Part shown: in pieces, positions 34,536 through 43,240 of the stretch | How the letters are laid out: each line of letters starts with the position of its first letter | Position numbering within the stretch: position 1 is the stretch's first letter | Origin: Streptomyces sp. NRRL F-6492 | GTDB taxonomy: Bacteria; Actinomycetota; Actinomycetes; Streptomycetales; Streptomycetaceae | DNA length: 64,000 nucleotides | Direction: 5' to 3' | NCBI RefSeq assembly: GCF_001280125.1 | Contig: NZ_LGEG01000215.1 | Span: 1-64,000 of the forward strand | Program-made: the position numbers and the translations under genes | The notes under the pieces: generated by a model | Told to the model about the DNA's origin: nothing | What the model saw: the letters and a program-made list of their open reading frames with translations, nothing else | The model's database searches: none

Positions 34536-35690
34536 CTACAGCCCCAGCCGCGCCCGCAGCCCGCCCACGCGTTCGTCCGTGTCCACGGCCGCCGCGCCGT
34601 CCGTGACGGTCTCGTAGACGGCGAGGACGTCCGCGCCGACGGTGGACCAGTCGAAGCGGCGGACGTGGGCCGAGCCGCGGGTGCTCAGCTCCTTGCGGCG
34701 CTTCTCGTCGCCCAGGAGGCGGATCGCCGCGTCCGCGAGGGCGTCGGCGTCCTCGTTGGCGAAGAGTTCGCCCGCGCCGCCCTGGTCGAGGACCTGCGCG
34801 AAGGCGTCCAGGTCGGCGGCGAGCACGGGCGCGCCGGCCGACATCGCCTCGACGAGGATGATGCCGAAGCTCTCGCCGCCGGTGTTGGGCGCCACGTACA
34901 CGTCGACGCTGCGCAGCAGCCGCGCCTTGTCCTCGTCGCTGACCATGCCGAGGAACTCCACCCGGGAGCGCATCTCGCGCGGCAGCGAGGCCACCGCCTC
35001 CTCCTCGTCGCCGCGCCCGGCGACCAGGAGCCGCGCCCCGGGCCGCTCGGTGAGGATGCGGGGCAGGGCCTTCATGAGGACGGGCAGGCCCTTGCGGGGC
35101 TCGTCGATCCGGCCGATGAAGCCGAGGGTCTCGCCCTGCCACTCCTCCTTCGGCTCGGCGCGGGCGAAGAAGTCCACGTCGACGCCGTTGGGGATGACGA
35201 CGGCGTCGCCGCCGAGGTGCTCGACGAGCGTGCGCCGCGCGTACTCGCTCACGGCGATCCGCGCGCTGATCTTCTCCAGGGCGGGCTGGAGGATCGGGTA
35301 CGCGGCGATCATCGCCCGCGAGCGCGGGTTCGAGGTGTGGAAGGTGGCCACGATCGGCCCCTGCGCCGCCCAGCAGGTGAGCAGCCCGAGCGACGGCGAG
35401 GTCGGTTCGTGGATGTGGACGACGTCGAAGGCGTTGTCGTACAGCCAGCGGCGCACCCGCGCGGCGGACAGGAAGCCGAAGTTGAGCCGGGCCACCGAGC
35501 CGTTGTACGGCACGGGGACGGCCCGCCCGGCCGAGACCACGTACGGCGGCAGCGGGGTCTCGTCGTCGGCGGGGGCCAGGACGGAGACCTCGTGGCCGAG
35601 CCGGATCAGGTGCTCGGCGAGGTCGCGGATGTGGAACTGGACGCCGCCCGGCACGTCCCAGGAGTACGGGCAGACGATCCCGATCTTCAC
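34536..35690 (-). CDS. pimA: Phosphatidylinositol alpha-mannosyltransferase (PimA-type GT4)
   Basis: 384-residue GT-B glycosyltransferase that adds mannose from GDP-mannose to phosphatidylinositol on the inner face of the membrane. It has the N-terminal VCPYSWDVPGGVQFHI, the donor-site GFIGRIDEPRKGLPVL, and the EX7E motif in GGESFGIILVEAMSAG. The start GTG 35690 overlaps the acyltransferase stop. The order synthase-acyltransferase-mannosyltransferase mirrors the mycobacterial PIM cluster, which supports the name. Confidence 0.9.
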   Translation of the reverse strand: MKIGIVCPYSWDVPGGVQFHIRDLAEHLIRLGHEVSVLAPADDETPLPPYVVSAGRAVPVPYNGSVARLNFGFLSAARVRRWLYDNAFDVVHIHEPTSPSLGLLTCWAAQGPIVATFHTSNPRSRAMIAAYPILQPALEKISARIAVSEYARRTLVEHLGGDAVVIPNGVDVDFFARAEPKEEWQGETLGFIGRIDEPRKGLPVLMKALPRILTERPGARLLVAGRGDEEEAVASLPREMRSRVEFLGMVSDEDKARLLRSVDVYVAPNTGGESFGIILVEAMSAGAPVLAADLDAFAQVLDQGGAGELFANEDADALADAAIRLLGDEKRRKELSTRGSAHVRRFDWSTVGADVLAVYETVTDGAAAVDTDERVGGLRARLGL

Positions 35691-36631
35691 TCCGCCCCGC
35701 CCTCCCTCTCACCCGAGGCCCGCTCGCCCGTTCCCTGTTCCTCCAGGTCCGCGAGCCACAACCGCTGCAGCATGTGCCAGTCCTCCGGGTGGTCCGCGAT
35801 GCCCTCGGCGAAGGCGTCGGCGAGGGCCTGGGTCATGACGGCCGTCTTCTCCGCCCGTGTACCCGCGTCGGGCACGTCCACCGGGGGGTGGATCCGGCCC
35901 TTCATGACCGGCGTGTCGTCGTACCAGAGCGTCGCCGGCAGCAGCAGGGCACCCGTCTGCTGGGCGAGTATCGCCGGGCCCGCCGGCATCCGTGCGGTGT
36001 CCCCGAAGAACGTGACCTCGGTGCCGGAGGCCGACAGGTCCCGGTCCGCGACCAGGCAGACCAGGCCGCCGGCCCGCAGCCGCCGCGCCAGCCTGCCGAA
36101 GGCGGAGCCGCCGGTGTGCGGCACGACCTCCATGCCCAGGGACTCGCGGTAGGCGACGAACCGGTCGTACAGCGACTCCGGCTCGAGCCGCTCGGCGACC
36201 GTGGTGAACGGCACGCCGAGCACGCGGGTCGCCCACACGCCCGCGAGGTCCCAGTTGGCCAGGTGCGGCAGGGCGAGGACGACCCCGCGCCCGGAGGCGA
36301 GGCCCTCCTCCAGACGGTGGATGTCCTTGATGTCGACCCCGCGACCGACCCGCTCCTTGCTCCAGGCCGGCAGCCGGAAGGACTCCATCCAGTACCGCAT
36401 GTACGAGCGCATGCCGGCCTTCGACAGCTCGGCGAGCCGCTCGGGCGTGGCGTCCGGCACCACGCGCGCGAGGTTGGACTCCAGGCGCAGGACGCTCTTG
36501 CCGCGCCGCTTCCACGCGAGGTCGGCGATCCGCCGGCCGAGGCCCTCGGCCACCGGATCGGGCAGCTTCTTCACGGTCGCCCAGCCCAGGCCGTACAGCC
36601 CGTCGCTGAGCCGGTCCTTCAGGTCGCTCAC
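35687..36631 (-). CDS. Phosphatidylinositol mannoside acyltransferase (LpxL/HtrB fold)
   Basis: 314-residue lysophospholipid-acyltransferase-like protein, expected to acylate phosphatidylinositol mannosides as in Mycobacterium (Rv2611c). It has the HX4D motif HLANWD, GMEVVPHTGG, and the RDLSASGTEVTFFGD region of the LpxL/HtrB family. GTG 36631 overlaps the preceding gene's stop (GTGA), and its stop overlaps the pimA start: three coupled genes. Confidence 0.9.
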   Translation of the reverse strand: MSDLKDRLSDGLYGLGWATVKKLPDPVAEGLGRRIADLAWKRRGKSVLRLESNLARVVPDATPERLAELSKAGMRSYMRYWMESFRLPAWSKERVGRGVDIKDIHRLEEGLASGRGVVLALPHLANWDLAGVWATRVLGVPFTTVAERLEPESLYDRFVAYRESLGMEVVPHTGGSAFGRLARRLRAGGLVCLVADRDLSASGTEVTFFGDTARMPAGPAILAQQTGALLLPATLWYDDTPVMKGRIHPPVDVPDAGTRAEKTAVMTQALADAFAEGIADHPEDWHMLQRLWLADLEEQGTGERASGEREGGAE

Positions 36632-37290
36632 GTGGTCGCTCCGCTTCCCCCGGCCGCGGCGGCGTCCGCCTCGGCCGACTCCCGCCGTACGGTGACCACC
36701 CGCTGTCCCAGGGTGACCGCGCTGCCGACGGCGACGATCCACAGGGCGATCGGCAGCAGCACCTGGACGCCGGGGACGCCGAAGGCGTGCAGTCCGGCGA
36801 GTCCGGCGGCGACCAGGGAGATCACGAGCCGCTCGGCGCGCTCGATCAGGCCGTTGACGGCGACCGGCAGGCCGATCGACTCGCCGCGGGCCTTGGTGTA
36901 AGAGACGACCTGGCCGCTCGCCAGGCAGAAGATCGACACGGCGCACATCACGTTGTCGTCGCCCTTGCCCGCGTACCAGAGCGCGAAGCCGCCGAAGACG
37001 GCGCCGTCCGCGACCCGGTCGAGCGTGGAGTCGAGGAAGGCGCCCCAGCGGCTGGAGATCCCCGCCTGCCGGGCCATGTTGCCGTCGACGAGGTCGGAGA
37101 AGACGAACAGGGTGATGACGATCGTGCCCCAGAAGAATTCCCCGCGGGGGAAGAAGACCAGCGCACCGGCCATCACCCCCGCCGTGCCGATGAGCGTGAC
37201 CGCGTCGGGGCTGACGCCCCTGCGGAGCAGAAACGCGGCGAACGGTGTGAGGACACGCGTGAAAAAGGCACGCGCGTACTTGTTCAGCAT
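36628..37290 (-). CDS. pgsA: Phosphatidylinositol-phosphate synthase (CDP-alcohol phosphatidyltransferase)
   Basis: Joins CDP-diacylglycerol and inositol 1-phosphate, the first step to PI and PIMs. The 220-residue polytopic protein carries the complete metal-binding motif D66-x2-D69-G70-x2-A73-R74-x8-G83-x3-D87-x3-D91 and about six hydrophobic helices. ATG 37290 is the start. The operon context (acyltransferase, pimA) favours inositol phosphate over glycerol phosphate as acceptor. The symbol follows actinobacterial usage. Confidence 0.9.
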   Translation of the reverse strand: MLNKYARAFFTRVLTPFAAFLLRRGVSPDAVTLIGTAGVMAGALVFFPRGEFFWGTIVITLFVFSDLVDGNMARQAGISSRWGAFLDSTLDRVADGAVFGGFALWYAGKGDDNVMCAVSIFCLASGQVVSYTKARGESIGLPVAVNGLIERAERLVISLVAAGLAGLHAFGVPGVQVLLPIALWIVAVGSAVTLGQRVVTVRRESAEADAAAAGGSGATT

Positions 37291-37687
37291 GGCCTTCCCG
37301 AGGTTCGGTGGGCCGCGCGGCCCCTACGACCACCGGCCCGCCCATCGTAGCCACGCGCGCCCCCGGCTACCGGCGGGTACCCGCCCCGCCGCGTCGGCGC
37401 CCCCGAAGGGCCCGGCGCAGGCGGCGCGCGAACGGGGCCCTTCGTCGGGGCGGGCGCGCACCGCGTACAGGCCGGCGCGGCGCACCGCGTACGGGCCGGC
37501 GCGGCGCACCGGGCCGGTGCCGCGCGGCGGACGGATGGACGCGCCCCGGTGTCGGTGCCAAGCTCGAAGGACCACCGCAAGGCACCGCGGGCACCGCGGA
37601 AGCCGTACCGCAGCCGTACCGCCGCGACACCCTCTCCCCCGCGCCCGCGTCCCGCCGCACCGTGCGAGCAGTCGGGAGGAACACGTC
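37291..37687. other. Intergenic region between divergent pgsA and EF-G-like genes
   Basis: A 397-bp divergent gap holding the start regions of both genes and a 24-bp tandem repeat (37454-37515). GGGAGGA 7 nt before ATG 37688 is the EF-G-like ribosome-binding site. I see no additional supportable gene; the reading frames here are Ala/Arg/Pro repeats. Confidence 0.6.
37454..37515. repeat. 24-bp tandem repeat, about 2.6 copies
   Basis: The unit core GCGCACCGCGTACRGGCCGG starts at 37456, 37480 and (shortened) 37504, period 24. It lies in the divergent promoter gap; a role is unknown. Confidence 0.75.
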
Positions 37688-39919
37688 ATGGGTGACAGGG
37701 CGAAGACACCCGCCGGGGCCGCCGGCAGGGCTCCGACGGCCGACCGGCCCTCGGACATACGGAACGTGGTGCTGGTCGGCCACAGCGGATCGGGCAAGAC
37801 GACGCTCGTCGAGGCCCTCGCGCAGACCGCGGGCGCGCTCAACCGGGCCGGACGCGTCGAGGACGGCGGCACGGTCTCGGACCACGACGAGATCGAGCGG
37901 CGCCGCCACCGCTCCGTCCAGCTCTCGCTCGTCCCGGTCGGCTGGGACGGTTGCAAGATCAACCTGATCGACACCCCCGGGTACGCCGACTTCGTCGGGG
38001 AGCTGAGGGCCGGTCTGCGCGCGGCGGACGCGGCCCTCTTCGTCGTCTCGGCCGCCCAGGAGGCCGACGCCGTCGCCGCCTCCACGCGCGCGCTCTGGGA
38101 GGAGTGCGCCGCCGTCGGCATGCCCCGCGCCGTCGTCGTCACCCACCTCGACACCGCCCGCACCGGCTTCACGGAGCTGACCGGCGTCTGCGCCGGGCTC
38201 TTCGGCCGCGACGACCCGGACGCCGTCCTCCCCCTCCACCTGCCCGTGTACGGCCCCGAGGGCTCCGACGGGCACGCGCCCGCGACCGGTCTGGCCGACC
38301 TGCTCTCGGAGCGGACCCTCGACTACTCCACGGGGGCGCGACGGGAGCGGCCGCCCGACGAGGACCGGCGGGAGCTCGTCGCGGAGGCCCGCGCCCGGCT
38401 CATCGAGGGGATCATCGCCGAGAGCGAGGACGAGACCCTCATGGACCGCTACCTCGGCGGCGAGCCGATCGCCCCGGAGACCCTCGTCGCCGACCTGGAG
38501 AAGGCCGTCGCCCGGGGCGTCTTCCACCCGGTCCTCGCGGCCGCCCCCGCCGCCGACGGCGGCACGCAGGGCCTCGGCACCGTCGAACTCCTGGACCTGA
38601 TCGCCCGCGGCTTCCCCTCCCCCCTGGAGCACGGGCCGCGCGCCGTCACCACCCCCGGGGGACAGCCCCGGCCCCCCGTCGTCTGCGACCCCGAGGGCCC
38701 CCTGGTCGCCGAGGTCGTCAAGACCGCCGCCGACCCCTACGTGGGCCGGATCTCCCTGGTCCGGGTCTTCTCCGGCACCCTGCGCCCCGACGAGACCGTC
38801 CACGTCGCCGGACACGGCCTCATGGACACGGCCGGGCCGGGGACGGGGACGGACGCGGGCCCCGGCGAGCAGGACCTCCACGAGGCGGACGACCGGATCG
38901 GCGGCCTCACCTCCCCCTTCGGCAAGCAGCAGCGCCCCGTGGCGCACGGCGTCGCCGGGGACCTCGCCTGCGTCGCCCGCCTCGGGCACGCGGAGACCGG
39001 CGACACCGTCTCCGCCAAGGACGATCCGCTCCTGATGGAACCGTGGACCCTGCCCGAGCCGCTGCTGCCGCTCGCCGTCCGCGCCCACGGCAAGGCCGAC
39101 GAGGACCGGCTCTCCCAGGGCCTGGCCCGGCTGGTCGCCGAGGACCCGGCCCTGCGGCTCGAACAGAACCCGGACACCCGGCAGATGGTCCTGTGGTGCC
39201 TGGGCGAGGCCCACCAGGACGTCGCCCTGGAACGCCTCCGCGAGCGCCACGGCGTGCGGGTCGACGCCGTGCCGTACGAGGTGGCGCTGCGCGAGACCTT
39301 CGGCGGCTCCTCCTCGGGCCGGGGCCGGCACGTCAAGCAGTCCGGCGGCCACGGCCAGTACGCGGTCTGCGAGATCGACGTGGAGCCGCTGCCGCCGGGC
39401 AGCGGCGTCGAGTTCGTCGACAAGGTGGTCGGCGGCGCGGTCCCGCGCCCCTTCGTCACCTCCGTCGAGAAGGGCGTACGGGCCCAGGCCGCGCGCGGGA
39501 TCGCCACCGGCCATCCGCTCGTCGACGTCCGGGTCACGCTGCGCGACGGCAAGGCCCACTCCGTCGACTCCTCGGACGCCGCCTTCCAGACGGCCGGCGC
39601 CCTCGCGCTGCGCGAGGCGGCCGCCGGCGTCCCCGTCCACCTCCTGGAACCGGTGGACGAGGTCGGGGTCCTCGTCCCCGACGAGTACGTCGGCCCGGTC
39701 ATGAGCGACCTGTCGGGACGGCGCGGCCGCGTCGTCGGCACCGACCGGGCGGGCCCGGGGCGGACCCTCGTGCGGGCCGAGGTGCCGGAGACCGAGATCG
39801 TGCGGTACGCGGTGGACCTCAGGTCCGTGTCGCACGGCACCGGACGGTTCGACCGCACGTACGCCCGGCACGAACCGATGCCGCCCCACCTGGCGGAGAA
39901 GGTCCGGCAACAGGCCTGA
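37688..39919 (+). CDS. Elongation factor G-like GTPase (FusA2-type)
   Basis: 743-residue translational GTPase paralogue with G1 GHSGSGKT (about 31-38), G3 DTPGYAD, EF-G domains II-V, and the domain IV/V transition SGGHGQYAVCEI. The G4 motif reads THLD where canonical GTPases have NKxD, so guanine recognition is altered. It resembles mycobacterial FusA2 in size and divergence, and is not the housekeeping EF-G, which lies in the str operon. ATG 37688 has GGAGGA upstream. The function is not established. Confidence 0.88.
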   Translation: MGDRAKTPAGAAGRAPTADRPSDIRNVVLVGHSGSGKTTLVEALAQTAGALNRAGRVEDGGTVSDHDEIERRRHRSVQLSLVPVGWDGCKINLIDTPGYADFVGELRAGLRAADAALFVVSAAQEADAVAASTRALWEECAAVGMPRAVVVTHLDTARTGFTELTGVCAGLFGRDDPDAVLPLHLPVYGPEGSDGHAPATGLADLLSERTLDYSTGARRERPPDEDRRELVAEARARLIEGIIAESEDETLMDRYLGGEPIAPETLVADLEKAVARGVFHPVLAAAPAADGGTQGLGTVELLDLIARGFPSPLEHGPRAVTTPGGQPRPPVVCDPEGPLVAEVVKTAADPYVGRISLVRVFSGTLRPDETVHVAGHGLMDTAGPGTGTDAGPGEQDLHEADDRIGGLTSPFGKQQRPVAHGVAGDLACVARLGHAETGDTVSAKDDPLLMEPWTLPEPLLPLAVRAHGKADEDRLSQGLARLVAEDPALRLEQNPDTRQMVLWCLGEAHQDVALERLRERHGVRVDAVPYEVALRETFGGSSSGRGRHVKQSGGHGQYAVCEIDVEPLPPGSGVEFVDKVVGGAVPRPFVTSVEKGVRAQAARGIATGHPLVDVRVTLRDGKAHSVDSSDAAFQTAGALALREAAAGVPVHLLEPVDEVGVLVPDEYVGPVMSDLSGRRGRVVGTDRAGPGRTLVRAEVPETEIVRYAVDLRSVSHGTGRFDRTYARHEPMPPHLAEKVRQQA

Positions 39920-40106
39920 AAAGGCTCCTGGCTGACGGCCCGACAGCGCCGACCGCCCGTTCCGCCGCCGCGGGGCGGGCGGCATTCGGCCGTCCCCGCG
40001 CACTCCGGTGACGCGTCGGGCGGTACCCGGTTACGCTGGGGTGCCCAGCTCAGAAGGTGTGCGGGGCACCGCAGTTGGGAAACAGCCCGCACAGGGACTC
40101 GGCGCG

Positions 40107-41765
40107 ATGGGGGCGGCAGTGGCGATGGACGGTTTCGGTCTCGGGGCGCAGATCCCCCTCCAGGGCTCGGACGGGCAGACGGCGGCGACCCACGCCCTCG
40201 CCTCCGCCGCGTACCGCGACGGGCCCGTCGACAAGATCCTGGACGCCGACAACGAGCTGTACAAGTCGAAGGTCACGCCGGGCAGGTGGCACAAGCTCTT
40301 CCGCCCCGACCTCGGCGAGGCCTTCTCCCGCGCCGTCCAGGTGCGGATGCTCGGCGGGGCCCGCGGCGCCCTCGTCCAGTCCTTCGGCGTGGAGCCCCAG
40401 CCGGTGGTCGTCCACTGCCTCGCCGCCAACCGCATCCGCAAGCAGCGGGACGTGAAGCTGACCCTGATCACGCTCGTCTGCGGGGTCCTCTTCCTGCCCG
40501 GGCTGCTGCTCTGGCTCGCCGTCATCCAGCTCCGCCGGTTCGCCGCCGGCTCCGACAACAGGCGCACCGGCTTCCTGGGCAACGCGGTGCTCGTCGCCGC
40601 CGGGTTCCTCGCCCTGCTCGTGATGTTCAAGCTGCCCTTCGCCGGCGTCCTGCCGACCTATCTGCGCGCCATGCTGGTGGCCCCGGTCATCGGCTGGTTC
40701 CTCGCCCGCCGCGCCTGCGAGAGGACCGCCGTCGAGCTGCGCGAGCGCTGGAGCGCCCTGCTGGGCGGCGGCGGCATCGGCGCCAGGATCCCCGAGGCGG
40801 CGCCCCGGGACCCGGGCGAGAAGGCCGCCGAGGAGCTCCGCCAGAACCTGGAGAAGCTCTCCGCCGAGCAGCAGTCCAACGTCGTGTTCTACGCCGGCCC
40901 CAAGGGCATCCTCGGCCTGGGCACCCGCTGGGGCAGCTGGACGCTCGCCGAGGAGATCGTCCCCAAGGCCGGCAAGGAGATCCACGACTTCCGCGCCTGG
41001 GACGTCGTCCGCAAGATCCACGAGCAGCTCACCCTGCTGGAGCGCGGCTCGCTCAAGACCGGCTTCCCCAAGCCGACGGTGAAGCACTGGATCGTCTCCC
41101 CGGTGGGCGAGGGGGCCGACTCCGTCAGCCGCCCCGAGGGCGACAACATCGTCCACTACCAGGTGAAGCCCCACGAGATACAGCGCATCTGCAACGACCA
41201 GCAGTTCGGCGCGGGCAACCGCCACTACCTCGGCGTGCAGTTCACCCTCTGGGACGGGAACCTCGTCCTCACCATGATGGTCACCGTGACCTCGCTCCTC
41301 CACACGCTCCGCGTCGAGGTCACCGGCCACGCCCTCGGCCCCGTCCACGGCCTCTTCAGCGAGAAGCCCGCGGGGAAGAGCAAGGTGGTCTCCAAGTCCG
41401 TCCGCTTCTGGGAGACCCGCGAGGTCAAGCTGCCGCTGACCACCACCGACGACGTCGTCCGGACCGCCGTCCGCGCCCCGTTCACCTGGTTCCCGCCGGT
41501 CCTGGAGTTCCTCGGCGGCAAGCTCGTCCTGCCGGAGCCCTTCGGGCTGCGCCACGTCTGGGCCGGGCCGCTCTGGAGGAACCGCTTCATGGCCGACGAC
41601 GCCATCCGCATGGCGACGCCGGTCCTGCGCGCGGTCCACGCGGCCACCATCAAGGTCCTCGACGAGCACAACGTCGAGACCGAGCGCTTCACCAACCGCT
41701 CGCTCGTCCTCAGCGGCGGCGCCCAGGAGGCGAGCCCCCGGAAGGCCGACGTCTACGACGCCTGA
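40107..41765 (+). CDS. Hypothetical integral membrane protein
   Basis: About 552 residues. Three or four hydrophobic helices lie at roughly 117-141, 158-180 and 185-202, with soluble parts on either side; the larger C-terminal part (about 260-552) is a mixed alpha/beta domain of no family I recognise. ATG 40107 is one of several possible starts (ATG 40125, GTG 40059); Shine-Dalgarno support is weak for all. A 22-bp terminator stem follows. Streptomyces-wide conservation is likely but unchecked. Confidence 0.75.
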   Translation: MGAAVAMDGFGLGAQIPLQGSDGQTAATHALASAAYRDGPVDKILDADNELYKSKVTPGRWHKLFRPDLGEAFSRAVQVRMLGGARGALVQSFGVEPQPVVVHCLAANRIRKQRDVKLTLITLVCGVLFLPGLLLWLAVIQLRRFAAGSDNRRTGFLGNAVLVAAGFLALLVMFKLPFAGVLPTYLRAMLVAPVIGWFLARRACERTAVELRERWSALLGGGGIGARIPEAAPRDPGEKAAEELRQNLEKLSAEQQSNVVFYAGPKGILGLGTRWGSWTLAEEIVPKAGKEIHDFRAWDVVRKIHEQLTLLERGSLKTGFPKPTVKHWIVSPVGEGADSVSRPEGDNIVHYQVKPHEIQRICNDQQFGAGNRHYLGVQFTLWDGNLVLTMMVTVTSLLHTLRVEVTGHALGPVHGLFSEKPAGKSKVVSKSVRFWETREVKLPLTTTDDVVRTAVRAPFTWFPPVLEFLGGKLVLPEPFGLRHVWAGPLWRNRFMADDAIRMATPVLRAVHAATIKVLDEHNVETERFTNRSLVLSGGAQEASPRKADVYDA

Positions 41766-41769
41766 CCGG

Positions 41770-41830
41770 CCCGTACGGCACGGAGACCCGGCCCCCCGCC
41801 GAGGGGGTCCGGGTCTCCGTGCCGTACGGG
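41770..41830. terminator. Strong bidirectional terminator
   Basis: A perfect 22-bp stem, 41770-41791 with 41809-41830, enclosing a smaller CCCCC/GGGGG helix. It lies between the convergent membrane-protein and HIT genes and directly abuts the HIT gene stop. Confidence 0.85.
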
Positions 41831-42382
41831 TCAGATGCCGGTCGGCCAGGTGTCGGCCAGCATCCCGCGGGTGTCCGCGAGCAGCTGCGGCAGCACCTTC
41901 GTGTGGCCGACGACCGGCATGAAGTTGGTGTCCCCGCCCCAGCGCGGCACCACGTGCTGGTGCAGGTGGGCGGCGATGCCGGCGCCCGCCACCGCGCCCT
42001 GGTTCATGCCGATGTTGAAGCCGTGCGCGCCGGAGGCCGCCCGCAGCGCCACCATCGCCCGCTTGGTGAAGTCGGCCAGCTCCGCCGTCTCCGCCGCGTC
42101 CAGGTCCGTGTAGTCGGCGACGTGCCGGTAGGGGACGACCATGAGGTGGCCGCCGTTGTACGGGTACAGGTTGAGGACCGCGTACACGCTCTCGCCGCGC
42201 GCGATCACCAGACCGTCCTCGTTCGACTTCGACGGGATCGAGCAGAACGGACAGCCGTCCCCGGCACCCGGCCCGGTCGGCTTGTTCTCGCCCTGGATGT
42301 ACGCCATCCGGTGAGGCGTCCACAGGCGCTGGAACGCGTCCTGCGTCCCCACTCCGATCTGCTGCTCCGGCTCAGTCGTCAT
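41831..42382 (-). CDS. HIT-family nucleotide hydrolase/transferase
   Basis: 183-residue histidine-triad protein; it has CPFCSI near the N-terminus, NLYPYNGGHLMVVPYRHVADY, and the catalytic HLHQHVVPRW. Actinobacterial relatives include AP4A phosphorylase-type enzymes, so a dinucleoside polyphosphate role is possible. ATG 42382 is chosen; ATG 42394 (MLHGMTTE) is equally possible because neither has a good ribosome-binding site. I recall it next to thrS and the PIM genes in actinobacteria. Confidence 0.9.
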   Translation of the reverse strand: MTTEPEQQIGVGTQDAFQRLWTPHRMAYIQGENKPTGPGAGDGCPFCSIPSKSNEDGLVIARGESVYAVLNLYPYNGGHLMVVPYRHVADYTDLDAAETAELADFTKRAMVALRAASGAHGFNIGMNQGAVAGAGIAAHLHQHVVPRWGGDTNFMPVVGHTKVLPQLLADTRGMLADTWPTGI

Positions 42383-42459
42383 GCCGTGCAGCATATTGCG
42401 TCGTCCGTTCGGAACGTGTCGCCGGGGCGCAGGATCCCTCCTCCGGCCATGCTGATGCG

Positions 42460-43155
42460 ATGAGCGACAGGCCACCGACACCGTCCCGGCAGGAGCACTG
42501 GGACCGCCGCATGGAGATCCCGCTCGCCGTGGCCTCCCTCGCCTTCCTCACCGCCTACGCCGTCCACGTCCTCGCCCGCCGGCTCCCCGAGGTCTGGCAT
42601 GACGTCTGCCTCGCGGTCACCCTCGGCGCCTGGGCCCTCTTCGTCGTGGACTACCTGGTGCGGCTCCGGCTGAGCGGCCTGGCCCCGCACCGCTTCCCGC
42701 GCGCCCATCCCCTGGACACCCTGGTCGTGCTCCTCCCGCTGCTGCGTCCGCTCCGCATGGTGAACCTGTACGGCCGGGTCCAGCGCCGCCACGGTCCGAG
42801 GCTCGGCCTCTACGGGCGCGTGATGGTCTACTCGGGCCTCAGCGTGGCCCTGCTCGGCTTCGCGGGGGCGCTCACGGTCTACCACCACGAGGTGGACGCC
42901 CCCGGCGCGACGATCGTCACCTTCGGCGACTCGGTGTGGTGGACCTGCTCGACGCTGGCGACGGTGGGGTACGGGGACGTGTCCCCGGTGACCCCGGTCG
43001 GCCGGGTGACGGCGGTGGGCCTGATGGCCTGCGGCCTGGCGCTGCTGGGGGCGGTGACGGGTTCGTTCTCGTCCTGGCTGGTCCAGGCGTTCACGCGGGA
43101 GGACGAGAAGCGGCAGGACGCGAGGAGGCCCCCGGGGGATTCCCCGGGGGCCTGA
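42460..43155 (+). CDS. Voltage-gated-like potassium channel
   Basis: 231 residues with several hydrophobic helices (about 20-40, 50-68, 86-100, 122-141, 184-208) and the selectivity filter STLATVGYGD, TVGYGD at 168-173. It resembles six-helix Kv-type bacterial channels, but the S4-like segment (about 90-110) has few regularly spaced arginines, so voltage sensing is doubtful. ATG 42460 overlaps the upstream region of the divergent HIT gene. No RCK domain follows. Confidence 0.9.
   Translation: MSDRPPTPSRQEHWDRRMEIPLAVASLAFLTAYAVHVLARRLPEVWHDVCLAVTLGAWALFVVDYLVRLRLSGLAPHRFPRAHPLDTLVVLLPLLRPLRMVNLYGRVQRRHGPRLGLYGRVMVYSGLSVALLGFAGALTVYHHEVDAPGATIVTFGDSVWWTCSTLATVGYGDVSPVTPVGRVTAVGLMACGLALLGAVTGSFSSWLVQAFTREDEKRQDARRPPGDSPGA
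43126..43153. terminator. Hairpin at the end of the K+ channel gene
   Basis: A perfect 12-bp stem AGGCCCCCGGGG / CCCCGGGGGCCT with a GATT loop; its last bases overlap the channel stop codon. It lies between convergent channel and thrS genes. Confidence 0.6.
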
Positions 43156-43240
43156 CCCCCGCGCGGGCGGGGAGCAACTCACGCAAACGGCACGAGAAGG
43201 AGGACTACGACGGGCCACCCCCGCTCACGCGGGGACCGCG

